Assembly (NCBI GenBank): GCA_016758905.1
Contig: JAEPQZ010000010.1
Location: 868,001 to 932,000, forward strand
DNA length: 64,000 nucleotides
Reading direction: 5' to 3'
Source of the DNA: Umbelopsis isabellina
Lineage: Eukaryota > Mucoromycota > Umbelopsidomycetes > Umbelopsidales > Umbelopsidaceae
Both the position numbers and the translations under genes were made by a program. Under the pieces are notes generated by a model, which saw only the letters and a list, made by a program, of their open reading frames with translations, ran no database searches and was not told where the DNA came from. Positions 46,205 to 58,500 of the stretch are shown piece after piece (within the stretch, counting starts at the first letter, position 1; every line of letters begins with the position of its first letter).

Positions 46205-46765
46205 TCATCATACTGGCACCATTCTTCTCGGCAAAATACCAGCATCCATTGGTCCATCGGCATCGTATGTATTGATTGCATGAATCGATATCTGTGCCAA
46301 AAGTTTATGACAGACGAACGTTCATCAAGAGATGATTTGCTCATCTGAGGAATGCAGTATCGCTTCTTTATGACTGAAAAACAAAAATTGGAGTCAGCGT
46401 ACTTACTTGATATGTAATTTGGTGAATGCCAATTCGTGATACGTATTTACTTGAGTTCATTACTGTTTATTCATTCTAAAGACTTTGCTATCGGTATAGC
46501 AATAGTTATGACATTGATATTATTGCTTTTACTTGTAAAAATAGAGCATCATTTTTTACCATATGAAACTCAATAAAGGGAGGTTTTGTTACATTTATAG
46601 TATAATTGATTCTATGCCGTGGAAAATTTAGGCACGTCGTTATTATGATATTGTACAGATAGTTGGTACCGATCAGCATTTCCTCCAAGACTTATAAGTG
46701 CTAATAACGCATGCCATACGTTATTTATAACCGAGCCTATCGAAATAAGCTAGGCTTCGCCCTCT
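46205..46765. other. Intergenic spacer
   Basis: Convergent 3' flanks of Gemin7 and the cysteine-rich gene. A 72-codon minus-strand frame (46126-46344) overlaps the end of Gemin7 and is not called. Otherwise AT-rich. Confidence 0.45.
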
Positions 46766-47207
46766 TTATGTGCAGCAATGACTGGTAACGGACGACGGTA
46801 CACCTCGATCTAGCAATGTATTAGTTCCATGTGGATGTCGGCTGAGAAAACTATGTAAGGTGGCTAACTTACAATTATAGGCGCTCATTTGGCTGCAGTT
46901 AACATTTTCACAATCTGAACTTGGACAAAAAACCGTTTCACAGCATCCACAGAAGCCCACTTGCACTTTGTAGCAACCCGCATCTAATGATCGGGTTGAT
47001 GCAGGACAGTCTACGCGAGCACAGCCTAATTGATTTAACATTTTTCCTGGTTAGCTCTGTAGTATAGCGATAAAGTGGATTATCTTGATTCAATTTACCT
47101 CCACTCAAGCATTGTATTCCCATTCGTCGTACTTCAATCATGGGGTGAGATAGAGCAATAGAAGAATTAAGTAAAATTAAGTACGCGAGAATAGTAGATT
47201 GAAACAT
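46766..47207 (-). CDS. Small secreted cysteine-rich protein
   Basis: Exons 47099-47207, 46873-47025 and 46766-46809 give 101 aa. The first 20 residues (MFQSTILAYLILLNSSIALS) form a signal peptide. The mature part has about 12 Cys, many in pairs: QCLSGGCARVDCPAS, GCYKVQVGFCGCCETVFCPS, DCENVNCSQMS and a final HCCT. The second intron (63 bp, gtaagt...gctag) is in frame without a stop, so a longer unspliced form is equally open. I do not recognise the family. Size, signal peptide and Cys pattern resemble secreted effectors, antimicrobial peptides or metal binders; none can be chosen. Exon 1 and the following splice are well supported by consensus sites and frame. Confidence 0.62.
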
Positions 47208-47584
47208 TATGCAACAGAAACAAGAATAGCTTCCAGTTGGAAGTAGTAATAATTCATCTTTATGTACGGATTGGAAAAAAATGATAGGACATACGATCTC
47301 CCCTTACGGGACCTCCTTCGAAGGGAATTTTTTTTTTTGCATGGTTGCTCCTTGCAAGTTAGCAATTTAGGTTTTATGAATGCTGACCGTGTGATCTCGT
47401 AGCCTGTACGCCAACGGCCGAAATTGAAAACTTATAAGAGGAACAGTGATGCGAACAGTGTATATTGATATTCTTAAAAGTATAAAATGAAAAATGCGCA
47501 ACTATTAATTTACAAATGGGTAATGCCGAAAGGTATAAGCATAATCTAAGATAATTTTGCTGCAATCCTACAACGAAACACGAT
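47208..47584. other. Intergenic spacer
   Basis: Upstream region of the cysteine-rich gene and 3' flank of CCH1. It has a T-rich tract at about 47328-47338; no other feature seen. Confidence 0.45.
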
Positions 47585-50500
47585 TTATGGATCGAAATCG
47601 GCTTGATGGAGGAGTTCTATGAATGAAAATATGTTAGATGGTGCATATATATATATATATATATCCATGCATACATGAGTATATCTTACGTTGCCAGTGG
47701 TTGTTGGAATTAAAATCTGCATCCTCATCCTGTGGAGATATTGAGTATTCCTCACTTTCGCTAAGCAGCTGACTGCTCCCAGTTGAACCAGGGCTATCAT
47801 AAAATGAATCAGTACGTGACGTTTGTCGCGTTTTAATTATTCTCAGCTTTTGCTGAAATTTACCTTCGGGGAAATATTGGACGTGAGAGCGATTCGCTTC
47901 GCCAAAAATAGTCTACCAACGCGCTCTCGCTTGATGGAGATATTGGCGACTGCAATCCACTCATATACGCTGACGAACCAGAGTGCGGGCTGCGCATATT
48001 GATATCATCTATTGCCAGATTGTCATGGCTATTGTCAATCAGAATGGCCGGTACTATTTTACAATAATTGTTATAAAATAATCATTGATCATTCTTAACA
48101 TAGTGGTTTTACTTACATGGAGTCCTTTTTACACTCCTCTGCTTAGCTGCTTCTCGAGCTCTTTTGTCTTGTAGTTCTTGGAGATATTTCTTGCGCTGTA
48201 CCACAGTCCATAAAAGGCCACGAACTCGTTCAATGTTTACAAGGGCATCAATGGTCTCCTGCTTTTTGGCGTTTTGAACAAGATCTTCCAATCTGTGATA
48301 GAAAATAATTAGATTAACCAGCCACAAAATTGACCACACAAATGTCTGATTGGTTCTTACAAAAGGGCGTTTTCCGGTACAATCAGCTTGTACTGAGCAA
48401 GCATGAGAAGCATGTTATTAAACGATATGCCTCTGGATGTTTCCGACGCTATGCTCTCCCAGAACAGTCTGTTAAGAAGTCGTCGCCGCTGGTGCAGTGC
48501 ACGTCGATCAAGTTGTTGTAACTTTGAATTCAGTGCGCCAATGTCGACTTTTGGCTCATATGGTCCAATAATGTCAGTATCTTCTTGCTTGCACTTTTCC
48601 ATCAAATTTCGAATGGAGAATTCTTCACTGTATGTCTTCAAATCAAACATGCCGCTTAATTTCTGCCAAAAACGGACATAGTCCTTTTGGTGGATGTAAC
48701 CCGTTCGATCAACATCGATTTCAGCCCATGCGTTCTTGAATTTGCGGATTTCGTCTCGGTTCACCAAAGAGAAATTGGCTGCAATTTGGTAGACATATGC
48801 AAAGTTGTCTGATACCACAGCGACAAGAATACCAGTGAAAATGTACATGGAGATGATGTTGAACGAAAGGAACAAAAAGTAAGCCCAAGCAGTAGAACCG
48901 CAATCAGAAGCCAGGAAATCATTCGAGTCTACACAATTAGGATATTCAACTGCAAAGTCGTGCATGACGGTGTTCCAGCCTTCACTGAATATACAAAGGA
49001 AATCTCATTGTTAAACTGCAAGATCAATGTCATCTCATATAAATCTGAAAAAGTTACCCTGTAGAGTATCGAACAAGCGAAATCATCGACAGAGCAAAGG
49101 AACGGAAGTTGACATGCTCCGTTGTAGCTTGTGTACCATATCTTGTCAGTCCGAAGATTTCCATAAACATGATAGCATAGGTGATCATAACAATGAGCCA
49201 TACGGCTAAAACATTTAGGATTTGATATGCAGATGCACTGTCAATTGCAAAAAAATGTCAGCCTTGCAGGTTGAAGGTTGAATTGCAGTCGATAACACTT
49301 ACGCCATGGTAGTAAAAAGTTGATTGAGACTATCACTACGCTGAACCAATTTGAAACAAATGGCTGTCATGAATAATTTCTGTGCCTCAATATTGACTTG
49401 ATGCTCATTGAAGCTGAGGGTAGCGATCAACGTTACTGCAGAACCAACGACTACAACGATGTCATACAAATTCCATAGATTTTGCCTAAATGAGTACCAT
49501 CCTAAGCCAAGTAGCTTGACGGAGATTTCAAAAAGATAAACTACAATGAAACCAAGGTATATGAAACCTAATGATAGTGACATTTTTTAGCTTTGAATTT
49601 ATGGATCTCCGATAGTCACCGATATCACTAACTTACGTTTAGAAATCGATAGTGCGAATATCTCATCATCCAGTACCGAATCAGTGCATAGAACCAAGAT
49701 ATTGGCAATAATGACACCAGTCATGACTTTGTAAAACCGACCAGACTTATCAACGACTAGATCAAAGCACCATTTGCGAATTCGGTCTTGCGGAATGGTC
49801 TTTGGTCGTTTAGCTGGTCTGATCTGACCTAGAAGTTTCTTCAAATCCAACCATCGGCGTTGATCGGCCGTTAAGTAAGCAGTGCCGTTACGTTTCGAGA
49901 AGTTTTCAATGACCACACCCAAAAACAGTGAAATAATGAAGACAGATCCAGCCAAATTCCACGCCATGAAGAAGATGCCCCATAGCTGACTTGCATAAGT
50001 CTGGCTGTTCTGGTTCAAACCGACGATAGACATACTCGTGTCCAAAACACTAATCCATCCTTCGCCACTGCAGATTTCAAACAGAATCAGCAGCCCTTTC
50101 CAAAAGGAATCAAAGCTGTATACATAAGGATTTGACCACACTCGGGGCATATAGATTTGCGTTGAGTCCGGCATGGGTGCCTGAGTACTTCCAGATGCTT
50201 CAAAGATGCACGCGCTTATGTTTGGAACACTGCTGTCGTTACAGCTATAGAACAGGCCCTGGAAGATGTTTTGGCCATATAGAGCAAATGGTATAATAAG
50301 ACAAACACCCAGGAGAGCAGCATCAAAGATACGAGGCAACCCTGTTACCAGAATGGCACTGAAAGTTTCTTTCGCTGATGGTAAAAGGTTAATGAGACGT
50401 AACGCTCGCAAAGCTTTGAATGCTCGGAACGCACGAGCAAGGCCATTGCTAAGAGCGAATGTTCCAAAGTTGGCCAAGTACAACGTGACGAGTACAAAGA

Positions 50501-53500
50501 AATCCAAAACATTCCAACCGTTTAACAAGTAGGCGTTGGGAGTAAGTAAAAAGCCATCAGCGATGATGCGGATAATAAATTCAACGCTGAAAAAGAAAGT
50601 GAATCCCCAATCAAGATACATAAACATCTTGATACGACCAGGGTTATCTTGTTGAGACAATTGGTATACTGGCGTATTGTATATAGTCAAGATTACGTTG
50701 GCGGCAACACATAAGAAAATGAAGGAAGAGACAAGTGTGCTATACATTGGAGATGGCTCTGTTCCAAAAATTCGTTGACCTCTCGGTGACGGCACGATAA
50801 GTTGACACCATCTTCGGACGCGATTGCTGGGAGAGAATATCCAGACAGATTTATCGTACATTGGATGTGACATGATAAATTCTTTCTTGAGGGCTTGGCG
50901 CTCGTAGTTATCATCCCTTGTGTTTTCTGCATTGCGTACAAAGAAAGTATCCAGAACGGATGGGTCAACCTGTAATCGTTGCAGAGCATTGGCATTGGCG
51001 GTCTGTTGGAAATCCTCTTTGGCTTTACCATGATTCAGGATTTCGAGTGGGTTTAAAGCATCAAATGCCACGCTCTTCCGTATGTGTGCGAGTGGGTTAT
51101 GTTTTGACGCTCCCTCTAAATGGAATAGACTTTTTGTCTTGTCCCATAGATTACCGAGCATGCTTTTGTTATCAGTGTGGTATAAGGATGAGTGATCATC
51201 GTTGGGTATAGCGGAGCTCAGCTACAAGTCATGCATTGTTTCAGTTATTTTTCTTGTTTTCAGCATTTATGCCATGTCAAGGACGTACCTGTTCTGCATA
51301 TGCCAAATGGTTTCTGTTCGAATCTACTAGAAATTCTCGAACAAATTCCTTCTTGGTGGGTAGCACCAAATTACTAGGCATATGATCGACAGCTAGTCCT
51401 TTGGGCCTAGCTTTTAGATATCGGAATATGTTCCATCTACTAGCAATTGGTGCATCATCTATCCTCATCGTATCATTTCTTTGAAGATAGTCTTGTACTT
51501 GGCGCTGTCTCTTTTCTTCTTCTGCTGTTTCAAAGTTCTCCATAATGATAGCAATGAACATGTTGACCAGAACAACTAAAAACAAAAAGAGGATTAATGT
51601 TTGAAGTTACGTATTCTCTTCAAGATTTCAACATACAGTTTGAAAACATGAACCAGATGCAGAGGAAGATAGCATGCACAGCACTATTTTTGGTTGGATA
51701 GCCTGCTTCCATGACTTCATATAGGATATCAGTCCAATTCTCTCCGGAAAATAGCTAAATGAACGATATTAAACTCTGATATGCAGCTTGTACAATTGTC
51801 TATATATAAGTACCTGATATAAACCAGCAAAGGCATTATAAACTGAATAAAATGTTATATCATCGCTTTCATCGCCAGAACTGACGACACCCTCGAGTAG
51901 TTGAATTGCCTAGATTAATAATGTGGTAAGCTAAAGGTGGAGGCATAATGGTTTGCTCAGTTTACAAAACTTACCACTATACTACAAATGAGAGTCACCA
52001 AAACCACGAAGAAAACCAAGTTCATCAAACCATAAACACTTCCCAAAATACGAGACAGAATCGCACGCATTCTTGGAAAGGCTATAAGTACGCGATATAT
52101 TCGCAAAATTTGGAAACCTGTAAGCCAAGAGTATGCAATAGAGTTGCCGTGTATAGGGGGGATTTGAATGATACATGTTATCACAGCAATGAAAAAATCA
52201 GTGCGATTTCTGGGTTCCGCGAAAAAGGTTCTCCAATCTGGCAAGGAACTGATTAGCCGCACAAGGGCTTCTAGCATGAACGCCATTGTGAATCCAAATT
52301 CGCATCGATCTATCAGACAGGTGTGAGTATAATTGTTGGTGTGGGTTCCTGTTCTCTGAGTACACTATCTCACCTAATAATGCTAATTCAGCTGGCGTCA
52401 TATCAAAGTTCTTCCAGCCCATGACAAGGAGGTCCACGGCAACCAGAGCGACCCATATGGGATTGGACGCTTTCACAATGTGCTGAAATCGAGTTATTCT
52501 CTTTGGCTTTCGTGCATTTGGGCCCTGTTCGCCAAATGACCAACCCTCTTCATTATCTGCTAGCACCGGTTTCGCTTTGGAACTGGTGAAAGCAGAGTGA
52601 TTGGAGTCCTCACGAACTTTAGCAAACATTTCATTGATAACAGCAATGAAAAGATTGATAAGCCAAAAATTCAAAATAATGACGATGACAATAAAGTATA
52701 GACAGGCTACAACGTATTCTGCATCCATCATGTCGTACATGCGATCTGTCCAACTTTGTACTAAAGTTATAATAGAGACTCCTGTGAGTACTGCGAGAAG
52801 ACATAATAACCTTGTGCCAGCTAAACTTACCACCAGAGATAATTAGGACAATTTCCATAGAGTCAAAGATATTATCAAAGCTAACGGTATTCCCGAATGC
52901 ATTCTCAGTTTCCTAAAGAACAATGCAGGATCAATGACATGATTCGCTTGTCTTGATTCACTAACTTTTCACTCACTTGACACACCAGTCCTTGAGGACA
53001 TATAAAACCCTTTGACCATAGCCCAGCCGTGCCATCTTTTTGCATATAAGGCTGCACAGATCCATTAGCCATGTATCCTCCACAGTATTGTTGTAAAACT
53101 TGGGTATTAGTAGCATTGGTAGGGTCTATGCGGTTGTGAAGATAGAAATCAATATACTTGTACCACTGTTAACTCCTTTATATCATAATCTCCTTACCTG
53201 TCCACACACAATGTCTCATAAAGGAACCTCGAAACGCCTGGACACCAATAATTCTATAGACAAGTGTTAATGGTTTTTAATCCATCCATGCCATTTGTAA
53301 AGCAATGCGCACATACCCAAATATGACGAAAAAGAAGCACACAAAGAACATGACGTTTGTCAAGAGTGGTGCTGCTCTTTTCAAACTGTTGAGAATAATT
53401 TTGTTGCCGTTGGTGATGTTTAGCAGTCGAAGTAATCTCAAAGATGATAGCATCTTAAACACCAGGATCCGCTGATAGTCTCCTACTATTTCCTGATGAG

Positions 53501-54976
53501 CTAACAATAAAATCAAGTCGACCCAGTACCCAATGACCGACAGAAAATCCACCCGATTCCAGCTGTGACGGAGATAAGCGTTTGGAGCCTTGTATGCATG
53601 CGCAACCAAGTCAACATCAGTCTTTTCAACGGTGCCTTTTTCAATAAGATCAGTGTTCGTTGCAGTTTCTCCAAGCGAGATCATGGCTGGTGGATTGAAG
53701 AAAAACCCGTATACTATTATTCTACAAACCATCTCGATACTTTTGAAAGCAGGTTAGTACCGCGTTGAGTTTGAAGGTTTGTTGTATCAAACTATAACGT
53801 ACGTGTAGAAGCAAAAAATCGCAAAGATAGCGTATTGATCCCAGGTCTGACCCCATGAAGTTTGTGGCTGTGGTTGCAAGTTTGATCCCCAGAAAACACC
53901 AAAAAGAATGAGAGCATGAAAAGTGATGACTACCATAATCAAGGTTTCTAGCCAACTGAAAGCAGCCAATTAGTCAACCAGCCTTACCCAAACGTATAGA
54001 ATGAACATCATTTTTACCTCCATGACAAAATGTGTGCCAAGGCGATCCGCAATGCATTGTCGGGACCAAAAAGGTAGCAACTATTGCCTGCTAATCGAAT
54101 GGTATGCGGGTTATCTACAGAGTCATTAGCAGCAGTTTGTGTGATCTTTTTGTCTTCAGCATAATTGTATTCAGGGTAAATGTTTCGCTCTCCGTCTTTC
54201 ACACTAGTCATTTCAATATCATCACCAAATTTCGCTCGTTCGCCAGGAGTGAGTAGTTCGGCAGAAGGGTCATGCTGGTGTATGATATCTTCATCTGTCT
54301 CAGTTCGACTTCTTCTATTTTGCAGATTGACTACTCGGGTAGACACTCTACGAAGGATATTGGAAAGGCCCTGCAGCGAATGTGTTGTATGAATAGTAGG
54401 GACTGATTGTGAATCTGGTCGCCCAAAAGGATTGCTTTCTACATAATTTGGAGTTTGGGGATAATGTACAGGTGAAGGTGGTTGAACGGGCATTGAGCCT
54501 GCGGCATTTGTAGTTAGCCTTGCTGTGTCGGACTCGTCCAATTCCTCTCGATCCAAATTGGATATACCAGAGAATGTTGAAAGAGACATGTTGCGGGTGT
54601 TTGTAAGTCTATTGAAACTATTGTGTCTGGCAAGAAAAGGCGGAGATCCAGGTGATGGTGGAGGGCTCAAGTGATCATCGTAATCTTGTATCGGTGACAG
54701 TCTGCTATTGTCCTGCGAGGCGCTAATGTGTATACTTGGTCTTTGGCCGCTCTGGAATGATTGCTCAAAGTCTTGGACATTGACTGGCCGAGTCTGTGTT
54801 TGTCGTCTAGTCAAACCGGCGTTTTGAGGCTGTGCGTTAGTAGCTGAGAATGACATGAAGTTGCTTTGTCGATAAGGATTGTTCGGGTTGACAGGTGCAT
54901 TCCGTACGGGAGGATCTGTATCTGGCCCATCATAAGAGGCCACAAAAGATCCAAAGTCCTGATCGCTTGGATCCAT
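47585..54976 (-). CDS. CCH1: Voltage-gated calcium channel alpha subunit CCH1
   Basis: Nineteen exons (54018-54976, 53803-53955, 53317-53739, 53198-53253, 52977-53125, 52831-52912, 52374-52760, 51975-52309, 51814-51909, 51637-51754, 51289-51575, 49637-51221, 49303-49567, 49058-49237, 48361-48984, 48117-48292, 47864-48053, 47690-47793, 47585-47616) sum to 2066 aa; yeast Cch1 has 2039. A long hydrophilic N-terminus precedes four six-helix repeats. Pore loops read SGVQSWTD (I, Gln about 609), SGENWTD (II, Glu about 885), SGEGW (III, Glu about 1402) and TGEGW (IV, Glu about 1693). Repeat III S4 is RAFRAFKALRALRLINLL. An EF-hand-like segment (EIDVDRTGYIHQKDYVRFW) follows repeat IV. With Mid1 it forms the high-affinity calcium influx system of the plasma membrane. 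Confidence 0.95.
47645..47664. repeat. (AT)10 dinucleotide repeat
   Basis: Ten uninterrupted AT units inside the last intron of CCH1 (47617-47689). A simple microsatellite. Confidence 0.85.
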
Positions 54977-55547
54977 GTGCAATAGATTATCAGACTCGCC
55001 ACATAAAAGCTAGAGCCAAGCCAAGGTTTCCAGGAACAAAATTCAAATTGCGCAGATCCCATTTCTCAAAAATGCAAATAAGTTTAATTTGATCAGCGAA
55101 TCAAAATCACGGGTAGATGAAAGATAAAAATTCAATCTCAACAAGCCTTGTCGCTGAGATGAAAAAAAAAAAAAAAACTGAAAAATCCTAGTCATCGACA
55201 GTCACAATTTTTTTTTTCATGGCATTAGTATAAATACAAGGCTTCTTTGGGGTTACAACGGATCTGCTCAGTTCGATCCTTCTTCGACTGACAGCTTTAC
55301 GAAATAAATTACTGTCTGTAGTCTTTTACCTTCAAGACACAAAGTATGCCTGCTTCCAATCTATATGCTCTGCCTATTGATATGCTCATTACTAATGCTA
55401 TGATAAAACATGATTAGCTTTCAATTCTTTTCGTATATCGCAAGACACATTATTAGCAGGATCCCTCCCAATTTGACCCACACACTCCTCCCATTCTTAG
55501 ACACACTTTGCATTGCCCATTAACTACCATACACACATACACATATC
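54977..55547. promoter_or_regulatory. Divergent promoter of CCH1 and URA2
   Basis: 571 bp between the two starts. It has A-rich (about 55160-55176) and T-rich (about 55208-55217) tracts that may exclude nucleosomes, and a TATA element on the URA2 side (called separately). An in-frame extension of CCH1 upstream of 54976 has no ATG. Confidence 0.5.
55229..55236 (+). promoter_or_regulatory. TATA box for URA2
   Basis: TATAAATA lies 312 bp before the URA2 ATG, just downstream of a T-run. The distance implies a leader of nearly 300 nt if this box is used. Confidence 0.45.
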
Positions 55548-58500
55548 ATGTCATTCGCTGTACCTCCTACTGAAGCTGCTGGCACTGCCCATGCTACTAC
55601 TACCAACACTGCTAGCATCCCGGCTCCTGCAGCCAATGCCCGAGTCCTTCAGCGCTCGACCCCCAAAACTCCTGCTGGCCCACATAAACCTGTGACTGCC
55701 TTCACCACCGGTGAAGAGAAGGATCTCACTATTGCTACTCTTGCTTTACAAGATGGTTCTTACTATCAAGGCATCTCGTTTGGCTCTGAAAAGCAGAGTA
55801 TTTCTGGCGAATGTGTTTTCCAGACTGGTGAGTCAAAAAATCTCTTTTTCGGAGCTCACTAAAAAAATTTTTTTTGCCATTCGGTCATATCACTGATCAT
55901 AATGAATCTCCACCCATCATATTCAAACCAATGATATTCAGGTATGGTTGGCTACCCAGAGTCTTTGACTGACCCATCGTATAGAGGACAAATTTTGGTC
56001 ATTACTTTCCCTCTGGTTGGAAACTATGGTGTTCCCTCCCGTGATGAAATGGACGAACTCCTCAAAGATATACCAAAGTACTTTGAGTCCAATGAAATCC
56101 ATATTGCTGGTCTCATTGTTGGCAATTACGCACAAGACTACTCCCATTACTTGGCTACTTCTTCCTTGTCTACTTGGTTGAAGGAGAACAACGTTCCCGC
56201 CATCTATGGTCTTGACACTCGTGCTTTGACCAAGAAGATCAGAACACAAGGTGTGCTTTTGGCCAAGATCCTTTTCCCCAAGACCAGCAGCTCTCTTACC
56301 GAGAACGCTGCTTCCGTTTTGGGCATCTCCACCTCGGATGACCAGCAAAGCTGGATGGATAAGCTCCAAGATGTTGACTGGATTGATCCCAATACTCGCA
56401 ACCTTGTTGCTGATGTCTCTATTAAGGAGCCCAAGTTGTATAGCCCTGATCCTGCCAAGGCTATCAAGACTGCTAGCGGCCGCACTCTCCGTGTCGTTGC
56501 TGTTGATGTTGGTATGAAATATAACCAGATCAGATGTTTCGTCAACCGCGGTGTCGAATTGAAAGTTGTTCCCTGGGACTATGACTTTACTGCTGAACCC
56601 ATTGATACTTTTGATGGTTTGTTCTTGTCTAACGGTCCTGGTGATCCTACTATGGTCGAAGCCACTGTTGCTCGTATTCGCACTATGTTGGAGAGAGCTA
56701 AGAAGCCCATCTTTGGTATTTGTTTGGGCCATCAATTGCTTGCCCTTGCCTCTGGCGCCAAGACTCTTAAGATGAAGTATGGTAACCGTGGTCACAATCT
56801 TCCCTGTACTGACATGATCTCTGGCCGTTGTTATATTACTTCCCAGAATCACGGTTATGCTGTTGATGCTACCACTCTTACTGGTGAATTCCAAGAGCTT
56901 TTCGTTAACGCTAATGACGGCTCTAACGAGGGTATTATCCACAAGTCTTTGCCTTTCTTCTCAGTTCAATTCCATCCAGAGTCCAACCCTGGTCCCAGAG
57001 ATACTGAATTCATGTTTGATGTCTTCATCAACAACGCCAAGGAATGTACTGATCAAGGCAAGCTTATTCCTATCACCATGCCTGGTGGTTTGAAGGAGGA
57101 TAACTACCGCCGCAACCCTAGAGTTCATGTCAAGAAGGTTCTTGTTCTCGGTTCTGGTGGTCTTTCCATTGGTCAAGCTGGTGAATTCGATTACTCTGGT
57201 TCTCAAGCCATCAAGGCTTTGAAGGAAGAAGGAATCTACACCATCTTGATTAACCCCAACATTGCCACTATCCAAACTTCCAAGGGTCTCGCTGACAAGG
57301 TTTACTTTTTGCCTGTCACTCCTGACTTTGTGCGCAAGGTCATCCAATATGAGAAGCCTGAAGGTATCTATGTCACTTTTGGTGGTCAAACTGCTCTCAA
57401 CGTTGGTATCAAGTTGAAGGATGAATTCGAATCCCTTGGTGTCAAGGTTCTCGGTACTCAAATCGATACCATTATCACAACTGAAGATCGTGACTTGTTC
57501 GCTCAAGCTTTGTATGAGATCGACGAGAAGTGCGCTCCTTCTGCTTCTGCTGTTACCGTTCCCGAGGCTCTCGAAGCCGCAAAGAACATTGGTTACCCAG
57601 TTATTTGCCGTGCCGCTTATGCTCTTGGTGGTCTTGGTTCCGGTTTTGCCGAGAACGGAGAAGAATTGACTGCCCTTTGTAACAAGGCTTTCGCTACCTC
57701 TCCTCAAGTTTTAATTGAGAAATCCATGAAGGGATGGAAAGAAATTGAGTACGAAGTCGTCAGAGATTGTCAAGACAACTGTATTACTGTTTGTAACATG
57801 GAGAACTTTGATCCTTTGGGTATCCACACTGGTGACTCCATTGTCGTTGCTCCCTCTCAAACTCTTTCTGATGATGACTACAACATGCTCCGTACCACTG
57901 CTGTCAATGTCATTCGTCACCTTGGTGTCGTTGGTGAATGTAACATTCAATATGCTCTCAACCCCTTCTCCAAGGAATACTGCATTATTGAAGTCAATGC
58001 CCGTCTCTCAAGATCTTCTGCTCTTGCTTCCAAGGCTACTGGTTACCCTCTCGCCTTCGTTGCTGCTAAGTTGGGTCTTGGTATCCCCTTGAACGAGATC
58101 AAGAACAGCGTCACTAAGAAGACCTGTGCTTGCTTCGAGCCCTCTCTCGATTATGTTGTTGTCAAGATTCCCCGTTGGGATTTGAAGAAGTTCAACCGCG
58201 TCAGCACCGCCCTTTCTTCCTCCATGAAGTCTGTTGGTGAAGTCATGGCCGTCGGTAGAACCTTCGAAGAAACCATTCAAAAGGCCATTCGCGCCATTGA
58301 TTACCATCTTGTTGGTTTCTCTGAGAACGACTTTGTTGATGACGAGAACATCGATGATGAGTTGATGAACCCCTCTGATCAACGTCTCTTTGCTATTGCC
58401 AACGCAATGAACAAGGGTTACACTGTTGATCGTATTTGGGAACTCACCAAGATTGATAAATGGTTCTTGAACAAGCTTAAGCACATTGTTGACCTCGAAA

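Noticed and set aside
46126-46344. 72-codon minus-strand frame starting MSKSSLDERSSVINFWHRY
   Set aside because: It overlaps the 3' end of Gemin7 and shows no family resemblance; kept out for lack of support.
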